This document shows positions 37,101 to 44,962 of a stretch of DNA of 64,000 bases, piece by piece. Every line of letters starts with the position of its first letter. Positions within the stretch are counted from its first letter, which is position 1. The DNA comes from CAXMMR01 sp965198995 (GTDB taxonomy: Bacteria > Pseudomonadota > Alphaproteobacteria > Acetobacterales > Acetobacteraceae). The notes under the pieces are model-generated. The model was not told the DNA's origin and searched no databases. It saw only the letters and a list, made by a program, of their open reading frames with translations. The stretch lies in the NCBI GenBank assembly GCA_965198995.1, contig CBDAQG010000002.1, positions 1,550,001 to 1,614,000 on the forward strand, written 5' to 3'. A program made the position numbers and the translations under genes.

Positions 37101-38069
37101 ATGCCACGACCGGAGGGTCGCCCGGCGGTGCCGGCGAACGAGCGCATCCGCCACCTGCTGGCGATCGAGGGGCTCTATCCGCCGCAGATCGGCCGGCTGC
37201 TGGACCTCGCCGAGAGCTACGTGCTGCTCAACCGCTCTGGCAAGACCGCGCGCGACACGCTGCGCGCCCGCACCCTGATCAACCTGTTCTTCGAGGACAG
37301 CACCCGCACCCGCACCAGCTTCGAGATCGCCGGCAAGCGGCTCGGGGCGGACGTCATCAACATGTCGGTGGCCACCTCCAGCGTAAACAAGGGCGAGACC
37401 CTGCTCGACACCGCCGGCACGCTCAACGCCATGCAGTGCGACCTGCTGGTGGTGCGCCACGGCCAGTCCGGGGCGCCGGCGCTGCTCGCCCAGAAGGTCG
37501 ACGCGGCGGTGATCAACGCCGGCGACGGCACCCACGAGCACCCGACCCAGGCGCTGCTCGACGCGCTCACCATCCGCCGCCGGCGCGGTCGGCTGGCCGG
37601 CCTCACGGTCGCCATCTGCGGCGACGTGCTGCACTCCCGTGTCGCCCGCTCCAACATCCACCTGCTCGGCACCATGGGCAGCCGGGTGCGCGTGGTCGGC
37701 CCGCCAACCCTGATCCCGGCCGAGGTCGAAACCCTCGGGGTCGAGGTGTTCCACGACATGCGGCGGGGCCTCGCCGACGTCGACATCGTGATGATGCTGC
37801 GGCTGCAGCGCGAGCGCGCCGCCGGCAGCCTGGTGCCGAGCGCGCGCGAATACTTCCGGCTGTTCGGCCTGGACGCGGAGAAGCTCGCCTATGCGCGGCC
37901 GGACGCGCTGGTGATGCATCCCGGCCCGATGAACCGCGGCGTGGAGATCGACAGCGCGATCGCCGACGATCCGGAACGGTCGGTGATCCGCGAGCAGGTG
38001 GAGATGGGGGTGGCGGTGCGGATGGCGGTTCTGGAGACGCTCTCTCGGGATAATCCGCGACTTGTGTGA
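37101..38069 (+). CDS. pyrB: Aspartate carbamoyltransferase catalytic subunit
   Basis: A 322-residue enzyme with the carbamoyl-phosphate motif FFEDSTRTRTSFE, NMSVATSSVNKGETLLDTA, HEHPTQALLDA, ICGDVLHSRVARSN and VMHPGPMNRGVEID. It catalyses the first committed step of pyrimidine synthesis. ATG 37101 is used; GTG 37068 overlaps the gltX stop as GTGA, is also in frame and would add 11 residues. It is followed by a family 1 repeat and then pyrC, whose product appears catalytically defective. Confidence 0.96.
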   Translation: MPRPEGRPAVPANERIRHLLAIEGLYPPQIGRLLDLAESYVLLNRSGKTARDTLRARTLINLFFEDSTRTRTSFEIAGKRLGADVINMSVATSSVNKGETLLDTAGTLNAMQCDLLVVRHGQSGAPALLAQKVDAAVINAGDGTHEHPTQALLDALTIRRRRGRLAGLTVAICGDVLHSRVARSNIHLLGTMGSRVRVVGPPTLIPAEVETLGVEVFHDMRRGLADVDIVMMLRLQRERAAGSLVPSAREYFRLFGLDAEKLAYARPDALVMHPGPMNRGVEIDSAIADDPERSVIREQVEMGVAVRMAVLETLSRDNPRLV

Positions 38070-38071
38070 GC

Positions 38072-38286
38072 AAGGAAGGCGAGGGGCGTCGCCCCTCGAC
38101 CCCATTAAAGGCGGAGCCTTTAAAATCAATTTTATTGATCCGTGTTTCCGCGGCGAATCCGGCGGCCTGGGCAGCCGGTTTGAATGGCTTCGCCAAGCTA
38201 AGAAAGAGCGTCGGGCGACTCCAAGAAATGGGGGTCTGGGGCCTCAGGCCCCAGCGGAGTCCAGAGGCAGAGCCTCTGGCCTTCCC
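38072..38286 (+). repeat. Family 1 GC-rich repeat, full copy, abutting the pyrC start
   Basis: Left end GGCGAGGGGC-GTC-GCCCCTCGACCC, hairpin AAAGGC-GGA-GCCTTT, core GGCTTCGCCAAGCTAAG, stem GTCTGGGGCC/GGCCCCAGC, right end CAGAGGC-AGA-GCCTCTG. Three separate stems carry copy-specific but paired bases. It ends 2-3 nt before the pyrC ATG, leaving no room for a normal Shine-Dalgarno outside the repeat. Confidence 0.88.
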
Positions 38287-38288
38287 TC

Positions 38289-39566
38289 ATGACTGACCTC
38301 CTCTTCCGCAACGCCCGCCTGATCGACCCGGCCGCGGGGCTTGATCAGCCCGGCGGCCTGCTCGTGCGGGACGGGGTGATCGCCGACCACGGCGCCTCGC
38401 TGGGCGTGCCCGAGGGGGCGGAAATCGTCGACTGTGACGGCGCGGTGCTGTGCCCCGGCCTGGTCGACATGCGGGCGAGCCTGGGCGAGCCGGGGCGGGA
38501 GTATCGCGAGACCATCGCCTCGGCGGCGTTGGCGGCGGCGGCGGGCGGGATCACCACCCTGGTGGCGTTGCCGGACAGTCGGCCGGCGATCGACGACCCG
38601 GCGCTGGTGCGGCTGCTGCGGGCGCGCGGCGAGGAGACCGGCAGCCTGACCATCCATCCGTACGGCGCGGTCACGCGCGGCTGCGCCGGCGAGGAGATGG
38701 CCGAGCTGGGTCTGCTGCTCGAGGCCGGGGCGGTGGCGCTCACCGATGGCGGGCGGGCGGTGGCGAACGCGCGGATGATGATGCGGGCGCTGAGCTATGC
38801 CGGCGGGTTCGGCGCCACCATCGTGCAGCACCCGGAGGACCCGTCGCTCGCGGAGGGTGGTTGCGCGACGCAGGGCGGGTTGGCGACGCGGCTCGGCTTG
38901 CCGGCCATCCCGGCGGTCGCCGAGGCAATTTTAGTGGCGCGCGACATCCGGCTGGCGCGGCTGACCGGCGGGCGGGTGCACTTCGCGCACGTGTCGACGG
39001 CTGAGACCATCACGCTGGTGCGGCGGGCCAAGGATGAGGGCTTGTCGGTGTCGTGCGACACGGCGCCGCCGTATTTCGACCTCAACGAGACGGCGATCGG
39101 CGACTACCGGACCTACGCCAAGCTGTCGCCGCCGCTGCGGCCGGAGAGCGACCGGCTGGCGATCTGCCGCGGGCTCGTCGACGGCACGATCGACGCGGTC
39201 GCCTCCGACCACCAGCCGCGCGACGCCGAGGACAAGCGCTTCCCCTTCGCCGAGGCGGCGCCCGGGGGCACGGGGCTGGTGACGCTGCTCGGCGTCACGC
39301 TGGCGCAGGTGCACGGCAATGGCCTGCCGCTCGCCCGCGCGGTGGCGCTGCTGACCGCCGAGCCGGCGCGGGTGCTGGGGCTGTCAGCCGGGCGGCTGGC
39401 GCGTGGCGGGGCGGCGGATCTGTGCCTGTTCCATCCCGAGCGCGCCTGGCAGGTGGTCGCCGGCAAGCTGCCCGGCAAGGCGCAGAACACCCCGTTCGAC
39501 GGCCGCGCCCTGGAAGGCCGGGTGCTCGGCACCTGGAAAGCCGGCCGACACGTGTTTGGCGGCTGA
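38289..39566 (+). CDS. pyrC: Dihydroorotase-like protein lacking the HxH motif (PyrC', likely non-catalytic)
   Basis: A 425-residue amidohydrolase-fold protein of the class I dihydroorotase family, paired with pyrB. The metal-binding DxHxH is replaced by D60-M-R-A-S (GLVDMRASLGEPG), so both His ligands are lost. Later elements remain (GAVALTDGGRAVANA, ASDHQPRD, KNTPFDGR in the form QNTPFDGR). In Pseudomonas, such inactive PyrC' subunits hold PyrB in an active dodecamer while a separate PyrC does catalysis. By analogy a true dihydroorotase should exist elsewhere. The start follows a family 1 repeat without visible Shine-Dalgarno. Confidence 0.9.
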   Translation: MTDLLFRNARLIDPAAGLDQPGGLLVRDGVIADHGASLGVPEGAEIVDCDGAVLCPGLVDMRASLGEPGREYRETIASAALAAAAGGITTLVALPDSRPAIDDPALVRLLRARGEETGSLTIHPYGAVTRGCAGEEMAELGLLLEAGAVALTDGGRAVANARMMMRALSYAGGFGATIVQHPEDPSLAEGGCATQGGLATRLGLPAIPAVAEAILVARDIRLARLTGGRVHFAHVSTAETITLVRRAKDEGLSVSCDTAPPYFDLNETAIGDYRTYAKLSPPLRPESDRLAICRGLVDGTIDAVASDHQPRDAEDKRFPFAEAAPGGTGLVTLLGVTLAQVHGNGLPLARAVALLTAEPARVLGLSAGRLARGGAADLCLFHPERAWQVVAGKLPGKAQNTPFDGRALEGRVLGTWKAGRHVFGG

Positions 39567-39639
39567 CCGTCCCGGAGCCACCAACCTCACAGTCCCGTCG
39601 AGCCTGCAGGCGCGCCAGTTGGCCACCCCGGTTGCCGTG

Positions 39640-40806
39640 TCAAACGGGCTGGACCCGGGGGAAGAGCAGGCGGGCGACCGTGCCGACGCCGGGCTTGCTC
39701 TTGAGGATTAGCTTGCCGCCGCAATGGTCGACCATCTCGAGCGCCAGGAACAGCCCGATCCCGGCGCCGCTGCCGCCGGCCTTGGTGGTGAAGAACAGCT
39801 CGGTGGCGCGCGCCAGCACGTCGGGCGCCATGCCGATGCCGGTGTCCGACACCGACAGCTCGATCGCCTCCTCGCCGTTCATGTCCGCCGCCGCGGCCGG
39901 GCCGGACAGCACCCGCACGCAGATCACCATCACGCCGCCACCCACCATCGCGTCCGCCGCGTTGCGCACCAGGCTGAGCAGGACGATCCGCAGCTGCGCG
40001 TCGTCGAGCCGCACCGCCGCCGGCTCCTCGACAAGGTCGAGCCGCAATTGGATGGTGACGCCGGCGACCTGGGCGAGGGTGGCGGTGAAGTCCCGCACCA
40101 GGGTGTTGAGATCGACCATGCGCGCCTCGCCGAACTGGTGGCGCGACAGGGTCAGCAGTTGCGCGGCGAGTTGACCCGCCCGGCGCGCCGCCTTGTCGGC
40201 GCGCTGGAGTTGCCGGGTGACGGCCGTCGGCAGGCGCTGCCCGGCGGCCGACGTTTGCTCGCCGGCACGCTCGACGCTGCCGATGACGACGGTCATCAGG
40301 TTGTTGAACTCGTGCGCGACGCCGGCGGTCAGCGAGGCCGTGCTCTGCCGCCGCTGCTCCAGGCGTCGTGCCGCCTCCTTGCGGTCGCTGATGTCGACCT
40401 GGCTGGCGAAGTAGTAGATGAGGTTGCCGTCGTCATCGTGGACCGGGCTCATGTGCAGGGCGTTCCAGAACCCCGAGCCGTCACGTCGATAGTTGTAGAT
40501 GTCCTGGTCGAACGTGGCCCGGGCGGCGATCCCGTCGCGGATCCGCCGTACCGCCGCGCGGTTGGTGTCGGGCCCCTGCAGGAAGCGGCAGTTGCGGCCG
40601 ATCACCTGCTCGGCGGTGTAGCCGGTGACCTGGATGAAGGCCGGATTGACGTAGACCAGCGGCGCGTCCGGCAGCCTGGGATCGGCCACTGCCATCGCCA
40701 TGCGCGTCTTCAGCACGGCAGCCTGGAACACGTGCTCCTCGCCAATCCGCGCGCCGGACGCGATGACCGCCGGATCGATGCCGGGTTGGCTCTTCTGGTT
40801 GTCCAT
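39640..40806 (-). CDS. Blue-light LOV-domain histidine kinase
   Basis: A 388-residue soluble kinase. The LOV (PAS) domain at 30-140 carries the photoactive Cys73 in GRNCRFLQGPDTNRAAVRRI, with NYRRDGSGFWNALHMSPV. A HisKA domain has phosphoacceptor His165 (VAHEFNNL). The HATPase domain shows RNAADAM, VSDTGIGM and GSGAGIGLFLALEMV. Flavin binding and a Cys adduct under blue light are expected for this motif. ATG 40806 (MDNQKSQPG) is chosen; the frame upstream has no homology. It diverges from a single-domain response regulator, its likely partner, and is convergent with pyrC. Confidence 0.92.
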   Translation of the reverse strand: MDNQKSQPGIDPAVIASGARIGEEHVFQAAVLKTRMAMAVADPRLPDAPLVYVNPAFIQVTGYTAEQVIGRNCRFLQGPDTNRAAVRRIRDGIAARATFDQDIYNYRRDGSGFWNALHMSPVHDDDGNLIYYFASQVDISDRKEAARRLEQRRQSTASLTAGVAHEFNNLMTVVIGSVERAGEQTSAAGQRLPTAVTRQLQRADKAARRAGQLAAQLLTLSRHQFGEARMVDLNTLVRDFTATLAQVAGVTIQLRLDLVEEPAAVRLDDAQLRIVLLSLVRNAADAMVGGGVMVICVRVLSGPAAAADMNGEEAIELSVSDTGIGMAPDVLARATELFFTTKAGGSGAGIGLFLALEMVDHCGGKLILKSKPGVGTVARLLFPRVQPV

Positions 40807-40972
40807 GATCGACGTCACACCCCTCGCGATCGATGTGTTCGCGTCGGCCGCCGCCGCAAGGTCACGCGGAGGTGATCTCCCGTTTGCTATCGGCCGCATC
40901 CCAGCGTGCAACGGCTCGCTAACCGTTCGGTTGGTGCCGACTGGCAAGATGCAGAGAGGCTGCAACGGTCGC

Positions 40973-41359
40973 GTGGCGCAATCGCGTATTCTACTCGTCG
41001 AAGACGACGCCCTGATCCGCCAACTCCTGCTCGAGGTGCTGCGCGAGGCGCCGTTCGAGGTTCTGGAGGCGGCTGATGGCCGGGACGCGCTGCAGCATCT
41101 CGACGCGGCGGGATCGATCGACCTGCTGCTGACCGACGTGCACATGCCGGGCGGCTATAACGGCATCGAGATCGCACGCCTGGCGCGAGCCCGTCAGCCG
41201 AACCTGCCGGTGGTGTTCGCCACCGGCCGGCCAGAGACGGTGAGCGATTTCGGCACGCCGGGGCCGCTCGACCTTGTGCTGGCCAAGCCGTTCAGCCCGC
41301 GACAGGTTCTGGCCGCCATTCGCAGCCTGCTGGCCATCGCGGCGCCGCCGGCTCAGTAG
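40973..41359 (+). CDS. Single-domain response regulator, probable partner of the LOV kinase
   Basis: A 128-residue receiver: acidic pair VEDDALIRQ, phosphoacceptor Asp55 in LLLTDVHMPGG, Thr in FATGRPE and Lys in VLAKPFSPRQ. There is no output domain. It resembles the C-terminal receivers of hybrid kinases. GTG 40973 has AGAGAGG about 12 nt upstream; ATG 40949 in frame is the alternative. It diverges from the LOV kinase across a 166-nt region, and its 3' end overlaps lexA by 7 nt on the opposite strand. Confidence 0.87.
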   Translation: MAQSRILLVEDDALIRQLLLEVLREAPFEVLEAADGRDALQHLDAAGSIDLLLTDVHMPGGYNGIEIARLARARQPNLPVVFATGRPETVSDFGTPGPLDLVLAKPFSPRQVLAAIRSLLAIAAPPAQ

Positions 41360-42096
41360 GTGCGCAGCAACGCCACCAGGATGCCCTGCACCTTGACCCG
41401 GTCGGCCGGGAAGATGCGCGTCTTGTGCTGCGCGTTGGCGGGCTCGAGCGCCACCGAGGCGCCCCGACGGCGTAGCCGCTTCAGCGTCACCTCCTGCTCG
41501 TCGACCAGCGCGACCACGACCTGACCGTTCTCCGCCGTCTCGCCGCGGCGGATCACCACCTTGTCGCCGTCCAGGATGCCGGCCTCGATCATCGAGTCGC
41601 CGGCGACCTCCAGCGCATAGTGCTCGCCGCCGCCGAGCAGGGCGAGCGGCACCTCGATCTGGGTGCCGTTGTCGCGCAGCGCCTCGATCGGCAGGCCGGC
41701 GGCGATCCGACCGTAAAGCGGCAACTGCACCGCGGCGGCCTCGTTGGCGGCGCGCACCGCCGGAAAGCGGGCGGTGAAGTCGCCGCGAATGACGTTCGGC
41801 TCGAAGCCCGGCCGCGCCACGGGCGCCGTGTCGGAGGCCGACAGCGTCGCCGCGCGCACCGCACGGCCAGGCTGGGCGACGTCCTGCGGCGGACGGATGA
41901 TCTCCAGCGCCCGGGCGCGGTGGTGATGGCGCTTGAGGAAGCCACGCTCCTCCAGGGCCGAGATCAGCCGGTGGATGCCTGACTTGGAGCGCAGCTGTAG
42001 CGCGTCCTTCATCTCCTCGAAGCTGGGCGAGAAGCCGGTCTGCTTCAGATGGCCGTCGATGAACGTCAGCAACTCGTGCTGCTTGCGCGTCAACAT
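41353..42096 (-). CDS. lexA: SOS repressor LexA
   Basis: A 247-residue LexA. The N-terminal winged helix (MLTRKQHELLTFIDGHLKQTGFSPSFEEMKDALQLRSKSGIHRLISALEERGF) is followed by a linker and the S24 domain: cleavage site Ala133-Gly134 (GRIAAGLP), Ser168 in AGDSMIEAG and Lys206 in EVTLKRL. RecA-stimulated self-cleavage derepresses DNA repair genes. ATG 42096 gives the standard N-terminus. A consensus SOS box lies 80 nt upstream, indicating autoregulation. The usual downstream comEC has been displaced. Confidence 0.97.
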   Translation of the reverse strand: MLTRKQHELLTFIDGHLKQTGFSPSFEEMKDALQLRSKSGIHRLISALEERGFLKRHHHRARALEIIRPPQDVAQPGRAVRAATLSASDTAPVARPGFEPNVIRGDFTARFPAVRAANEAAAVQLPLYGRIAAGLPIEALRDNGTQIEVPLALLGGGEHYALEVAGDSMIEAGILDGDKVVIRRGETAENGQVVVALVDEQEVTLKRLRRRGASVALEPANAQHKTRIFPADRVKVQGILVALLRTY

Positions 42097-42154
42097 GGCT
42101 AACCCCGCCCCCGCCACACCGAGCCATCAAGCCCCTGTAGCAACACCGACTCTG

Positions 42155-42169
42155 GAACAGATCGGCAAC
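42155..42169 (-). promoter_or_regulatory. Possible degenerate second LexA site
   Basis: GAAC-AGATCGG-CAAC matches the GAAC-N7-GAAC form at seven of eight fixed positions and lies just downstream of the consensus box relative to lexA. It could be a weak second operator. Confidence 0.35.
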
Positions 42170-42175
42170 TTGTGT

Positions 42176-42190
42176 GTTCTAGTTTAGTTC
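42176..42190 (-). promoter_or_regulatory. SOS box (LexA operator) upstream of lexA
   Basis: GTTCTAGTTTAGTTC is an exact GTTC-N7-GTTC, the alphaproteobacterial LexA operator. It lies 80 nt upstream of the lexA start, as expected for autoregulation. Confidence 0.9.
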
Positions 42191-42245
42191 TGGAGATCAC
42201 GTCAACACGTAGTTCACTCTAAACGCTGGAGATGCCCGGTTCGGA

Positions 42246-42450
42246 GGTAGGCCAGGAGCTTTGCTCCTAGACCCCATCAAAGGCGAAGCCTTCAAAATCC
42301 ATGTCTTATCCGCAGCCCACGGCGAGGTCGGCGGCATGGGGGAGCGGAACGAATGGTTTCGCCAAGCAAGGAAGAGCCCGCCTGGACTCCAACGAATGCG
42401 GGTCTGGGGGCGCCGCCCCCAGCGGGTCCAGGGCAGAGCCCCGGCCTTCG
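42246..42450 (+). repeat. Family 1 GC-rich repeat, full copy, ending at the moeA stop
   Basis: Left end GGCCAGGAGC-TTT-GCTCCTAGACCC, AAAGGC-GAA-GCCTTC, core GGTTTCGCCAAGCAAGGAAGA, stem GTCTGGGGGC-GCC-GCCCCCAGC and right end GGGTCCAGGGC-AGA-GCCCCGGCC. It lies between the lexA promoter and moeA and touches the moeA stop codon. Confidence 0.86.
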
Positions 42451-43671
42451 CTAAAATCCCGGCAGATCAAGCCTGATCACAGACACCAGACTTCCCGGCG
42501 CCCGTGCCGGCTCATGCGGGGCTCGGTGGATCAGGCAGTTCGAGCGGGTGAGCTGGCGCAGAAGGGACGAATCCTGCCGGGCGTCGGCGCTGACGACCAG
42601 CTTGCCGTCGGCCTCGCGCAACGTCGCGCGGACGTGGTCTTCGCGCTCGTCGTTGCGAGGCAGGGCGCTGGCGAGCGTGGCGTCGGTCCGCGCGGGCGGA
42701 TCGCCGGGGCCGCCGGAGAGGCGGTCGAGGGCGGGCAGCAGGAACAGCAGCGCGCAGACGAAGGCGGAGACCGGGTTGCCGGGCAGGCCGAGCACGGGGA
42801 TGTCGCCGAGGCGGCCGAAGATCAGCGGCTTGCCGGGGCGCATGGCGATCTTCCAGAAGTCCAGCTCGAAGCCGGCCTCGGCGAGGCCGCTGCGGATCAG
42901 GTCGTGGTCGCCGACGCTGGCGCCGCCGATGGTGACCAGCAGGTCGCAGCCGCGCGCCCGGCCGGCGATGGCAGCGACGGCGCCGCGCTCGTCGGCGGCG
43001 ACCGGCAGCATCAGCGGCCGCGCCCCGGCGGCTTGCACCAGGGCGGCGAGGGCGTGGGCGTTGCTGCTGACGATGCCGCCGGCGGGGATGTCCTGGCCGG
43101 GCAGCACGACCTCATCGCCGGTCGCCTGGATCGCGACCACCGGCCGGCGGTGGACGGCGAGCCAGGGCTGGTTGGCGGCGGCGGCGAGCCCGATGGCGCG
43201 GGCGCCGAGCCGAGTGCCGGCGGGAAGCAACACCTCGCCGCGGCGGAAATCCTGGCCGGCGCGGCGGATGTGGCGGCCGGGCGCGGGAGCGGCGGTGAAG
43301 CGCACCTGGTCGGCGTCGCGCTCGGCGTCCTCCTGCACGGCCACGGCGTCGGCGCCGTCGGGGATGACGCTGCCGGTGAACAGCCGGACCGCCTGGCCGG
43401 GGGCGAGCGGCGCGGCGAAGGGGTGGCCGGCGGCGGCCTCGCCGATGACGGGCAGCCAGCCGGTGGCGGCCGCCGCCTGCACGGCGTAGCCGTCCATGGC
43501 CGAGACGTCTTGCGGCGGCTGGGTGACGCGGGCGAGCACGTCCTCGGCGGCAACGCGGTTCCAGGCCTCGGCGAGCGACACCGTCTCGACCGGCGTTGCC
43601 CGCATCGCCGCGAGGATGCGGCGGCGCGCCATCTCGACGTCGAGCAGGCCGGCCCCCCGCGGGGCCGTCAT
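42451..43671 (-). CDS. moeA: Molybdopterin molybdotransferase MoeA
   Basis: A 406-residue MoeA: MDGYAVQAA, RLFTGSVIPDGADAVAVQED, FRRGEVLLPAGTRLG, IQATGDEVV, TIGGASVGDHDLIR, AMRPGKPLIFGRLGDIPVLGLPGNPVSAFV. It inserts molybdate into adenylated molybdopterin. ATG 43671 overlaps the moaC stop as ATGA. It is the last gene of the trp-moa transcript, ending at a family 1 repeat. Confidence 0.96.
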   Translation of the reverse strand: MTAPRGAGLLDVEMARRRILAAMRATPVETVSLAEAWNRVAAEDVLARVTQPPQDVSAMDGYAVQAAAATGWLPVIGEAAAGHPFAAPLAPGQAVRLFTGSVIPDGADAVAVQEDAERDADQVRFTAAPAPGRHIRRAGQDFRRGEVLLPAGTRLGARAIGLAAAANQPWLAVHRRPVVAIQATGDEVVLPGQDIPAGGIVSSNAHALAALVQAAGARPLMLPVAADERGAVAAIAGRARGCDLLVTIGGASVGDHDLIRSGLAEAGFELDFWKIAMRPGKPLIFGRLGDIPVLGLPGNPVSAFVCALLFLLPALDRLSGGPGDPPARTDATLASALPRNDEREDHVRATLREADGKLVVSADARQDSSLLRQLTRSNCLIHRAPHEPARAPGSLVSVIRLDLPGF

Positions 43672-44135
43672 CCTTGCGTGAACTCGCCCGACTTGCCGCC
43701 GGCCTTGTGCACCACGCGCAGGCCCTCCACCCGCATCGAGCGGTCGACCGACTTGCACATGTCGTAGACGGTCAGCGCCGCCACCGAGGCGGCGGTGAGC
43801 GCCTCCATCTCGACGCCCGTGCGCCCGGTGGTGCGCACCGTGGCGGCGATCTCGATGCCGTCCGCCACCGGCTCGAGCTCGATCGCGACGGCGGCGATCG
43901 GCAGCGGGTGGCACAGCGGGATCAGCTCGGCGGTGCGCTTGGCGGCCATGATGCCGGCGATGCGGGCGACGCCGAGCACGTCGCCCTTGCGCGACCGACC
44001 CTCGCGGATCAGCGCCAGCGTCGCCGGCTGCATGATGACGCGGGCGCGCGCGGTCGCCGAGCGGTCGGTCTCCGACTTGTCGGAGATGTCGACCATGGCG
44101 GCCCGGCCGGCGGCGTCGAAATGGCTGAAGCTCAT
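43668..44135 (-). CDS. moaC: Cyclic pyranopterin monophosphate synthase MoaC
   Basis: A 155-residue MoaC: MVDISDKSETDRSATARARV, KGDVLGVARIAGIMAAKRTAELIPLCHPLP, GVEMEALTAASVAALTVYDMCKSVDRSM and a final HKAGGKSGEF. With MoaA it makes cPMP in molybdenum cofactor synthesis. It starts within the trpC stop (ATGA) and its own stop overlaps moeA in the same way. Confidence 0.97.
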   Translation of the reverse strand: MSFSHFDAAGRAAMVDISDKSETDRSATARARVIMQPATLALIREGRSRKGDVLGVARIAGIMAAKRTAELIPLCHPLPIAAVAIELEPVADGIEIAATVRTTGRTGVEMEALTAASVAALTVYDMCKSVDRSMRVEGLRVVHKAGGKSGEFTQG

Positions 44136-44962
44136 GCGGCCTGGCCCTGGCCGAGCAGCGCCCTGGTGGCGGCACCCGCATCCGCCTGGCGCAGCAGGCT
44201 CTCGCCGACCAGGAAGCAGTTAACCCCAAGTGCCGACAGCCGCGCCACGTCGGCATGGCTGCGGATGCCGCTCTCCGAGACGACGACGCGGTCGGGCGGC
44301 ACGTGCGGCGCCAGCTCCAGCGTCGTCGCAAGGTCGGTCTGCAGGGTGCGCAGATTGCGGTTGTTGATGCCGATCAGCTTGGTCTGCAGGCCGAGCGCGC
44401 GCTCCAACTCGCGCCGGTCATGCACCTCGACCAGCACGTCGAGGTCGAGCGCGCGGGCCAGCGCCTCGAGCGCGAGCGCCTGGCTGTCGCTCAGCGCCGC
44501 CATGATCAGCAGGATGCAGTCCGCCCCAATGGCGCGGCTCTCATGCACCTGCCACTCGTCGAGGATGAAGTCCTTGCGCAGCACCGGCAGGGCGCAGGCG
44601 TTGCGCGCCGCCTGCAGGTGCTCGATCGTGCCCTGGAAGAACGGCCCGTCGGTGAGCACCGAGAGGCAGGCCGCGCCGGCCGCCTCGTAGGCGCGGGCCA
44701 GCGCCGCCGGGTCGAAGTCCGGCCGGATCAGGCCGCCGGAGGGGGAAGCGCGCTTGATCTCGGCGATCAGGCCGGTGCCGCTGGCGCCGGCATGGCCGTC
44801 GAGCGCGGTGTGCAGCGCCTGGCTGAAGGGGCGCGGATGCGGGAGCTTGTGGGAGAAGCGCGCCCGCAGGCTCTCCACCGGATGGCTCGCCCGCCGCCGC
44901 GCCACCTCCTGCATCGTCGCGGCGCAGATCCGCGCCAGCGCGTCGGGCATGGTCTCGTCCAT
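44132..44962 (-). CDS. trpC: Indole-3-glycerol phosphate synthase
   Basis: A 276-residue barrel enzyme: LIAEIKRASPSGGLIR, LSVLTDGPFFQG, LPVLRKDFILDEWQVHESRAIGADCILLI, LVEVHDRRELERAL, IGINNRNLRTL and VVSESGIRS. It closes the indole ring in tryptophan synthesis. ATG 44962 shares one base with the trpD stop (TGATG). There is no trpF fusion. Confidence 0.97.
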   Translation of the reverse strand: MDETMPDALARICAATMQEVARRRASHPVESLRARFSHKLPHPRPFSQALHTALDGHAGASGTGLIAEIKRASPSGGLIRPDFDPAALARAYEAAGAACLSVLTDGPFFQGTIEHLQAARNACALPVLRKDFILDEWQVHESRAIGADCILLIMAALSDSQALALEALARALDLDVLVEVHDRRELERALGLQTKLIGINNRNLRTLQTDLATTLELAPHVPPDRVVVSESGIRSHADVARLSALGVNCFLVGESLLRQADAGAATRALLGQGQAA

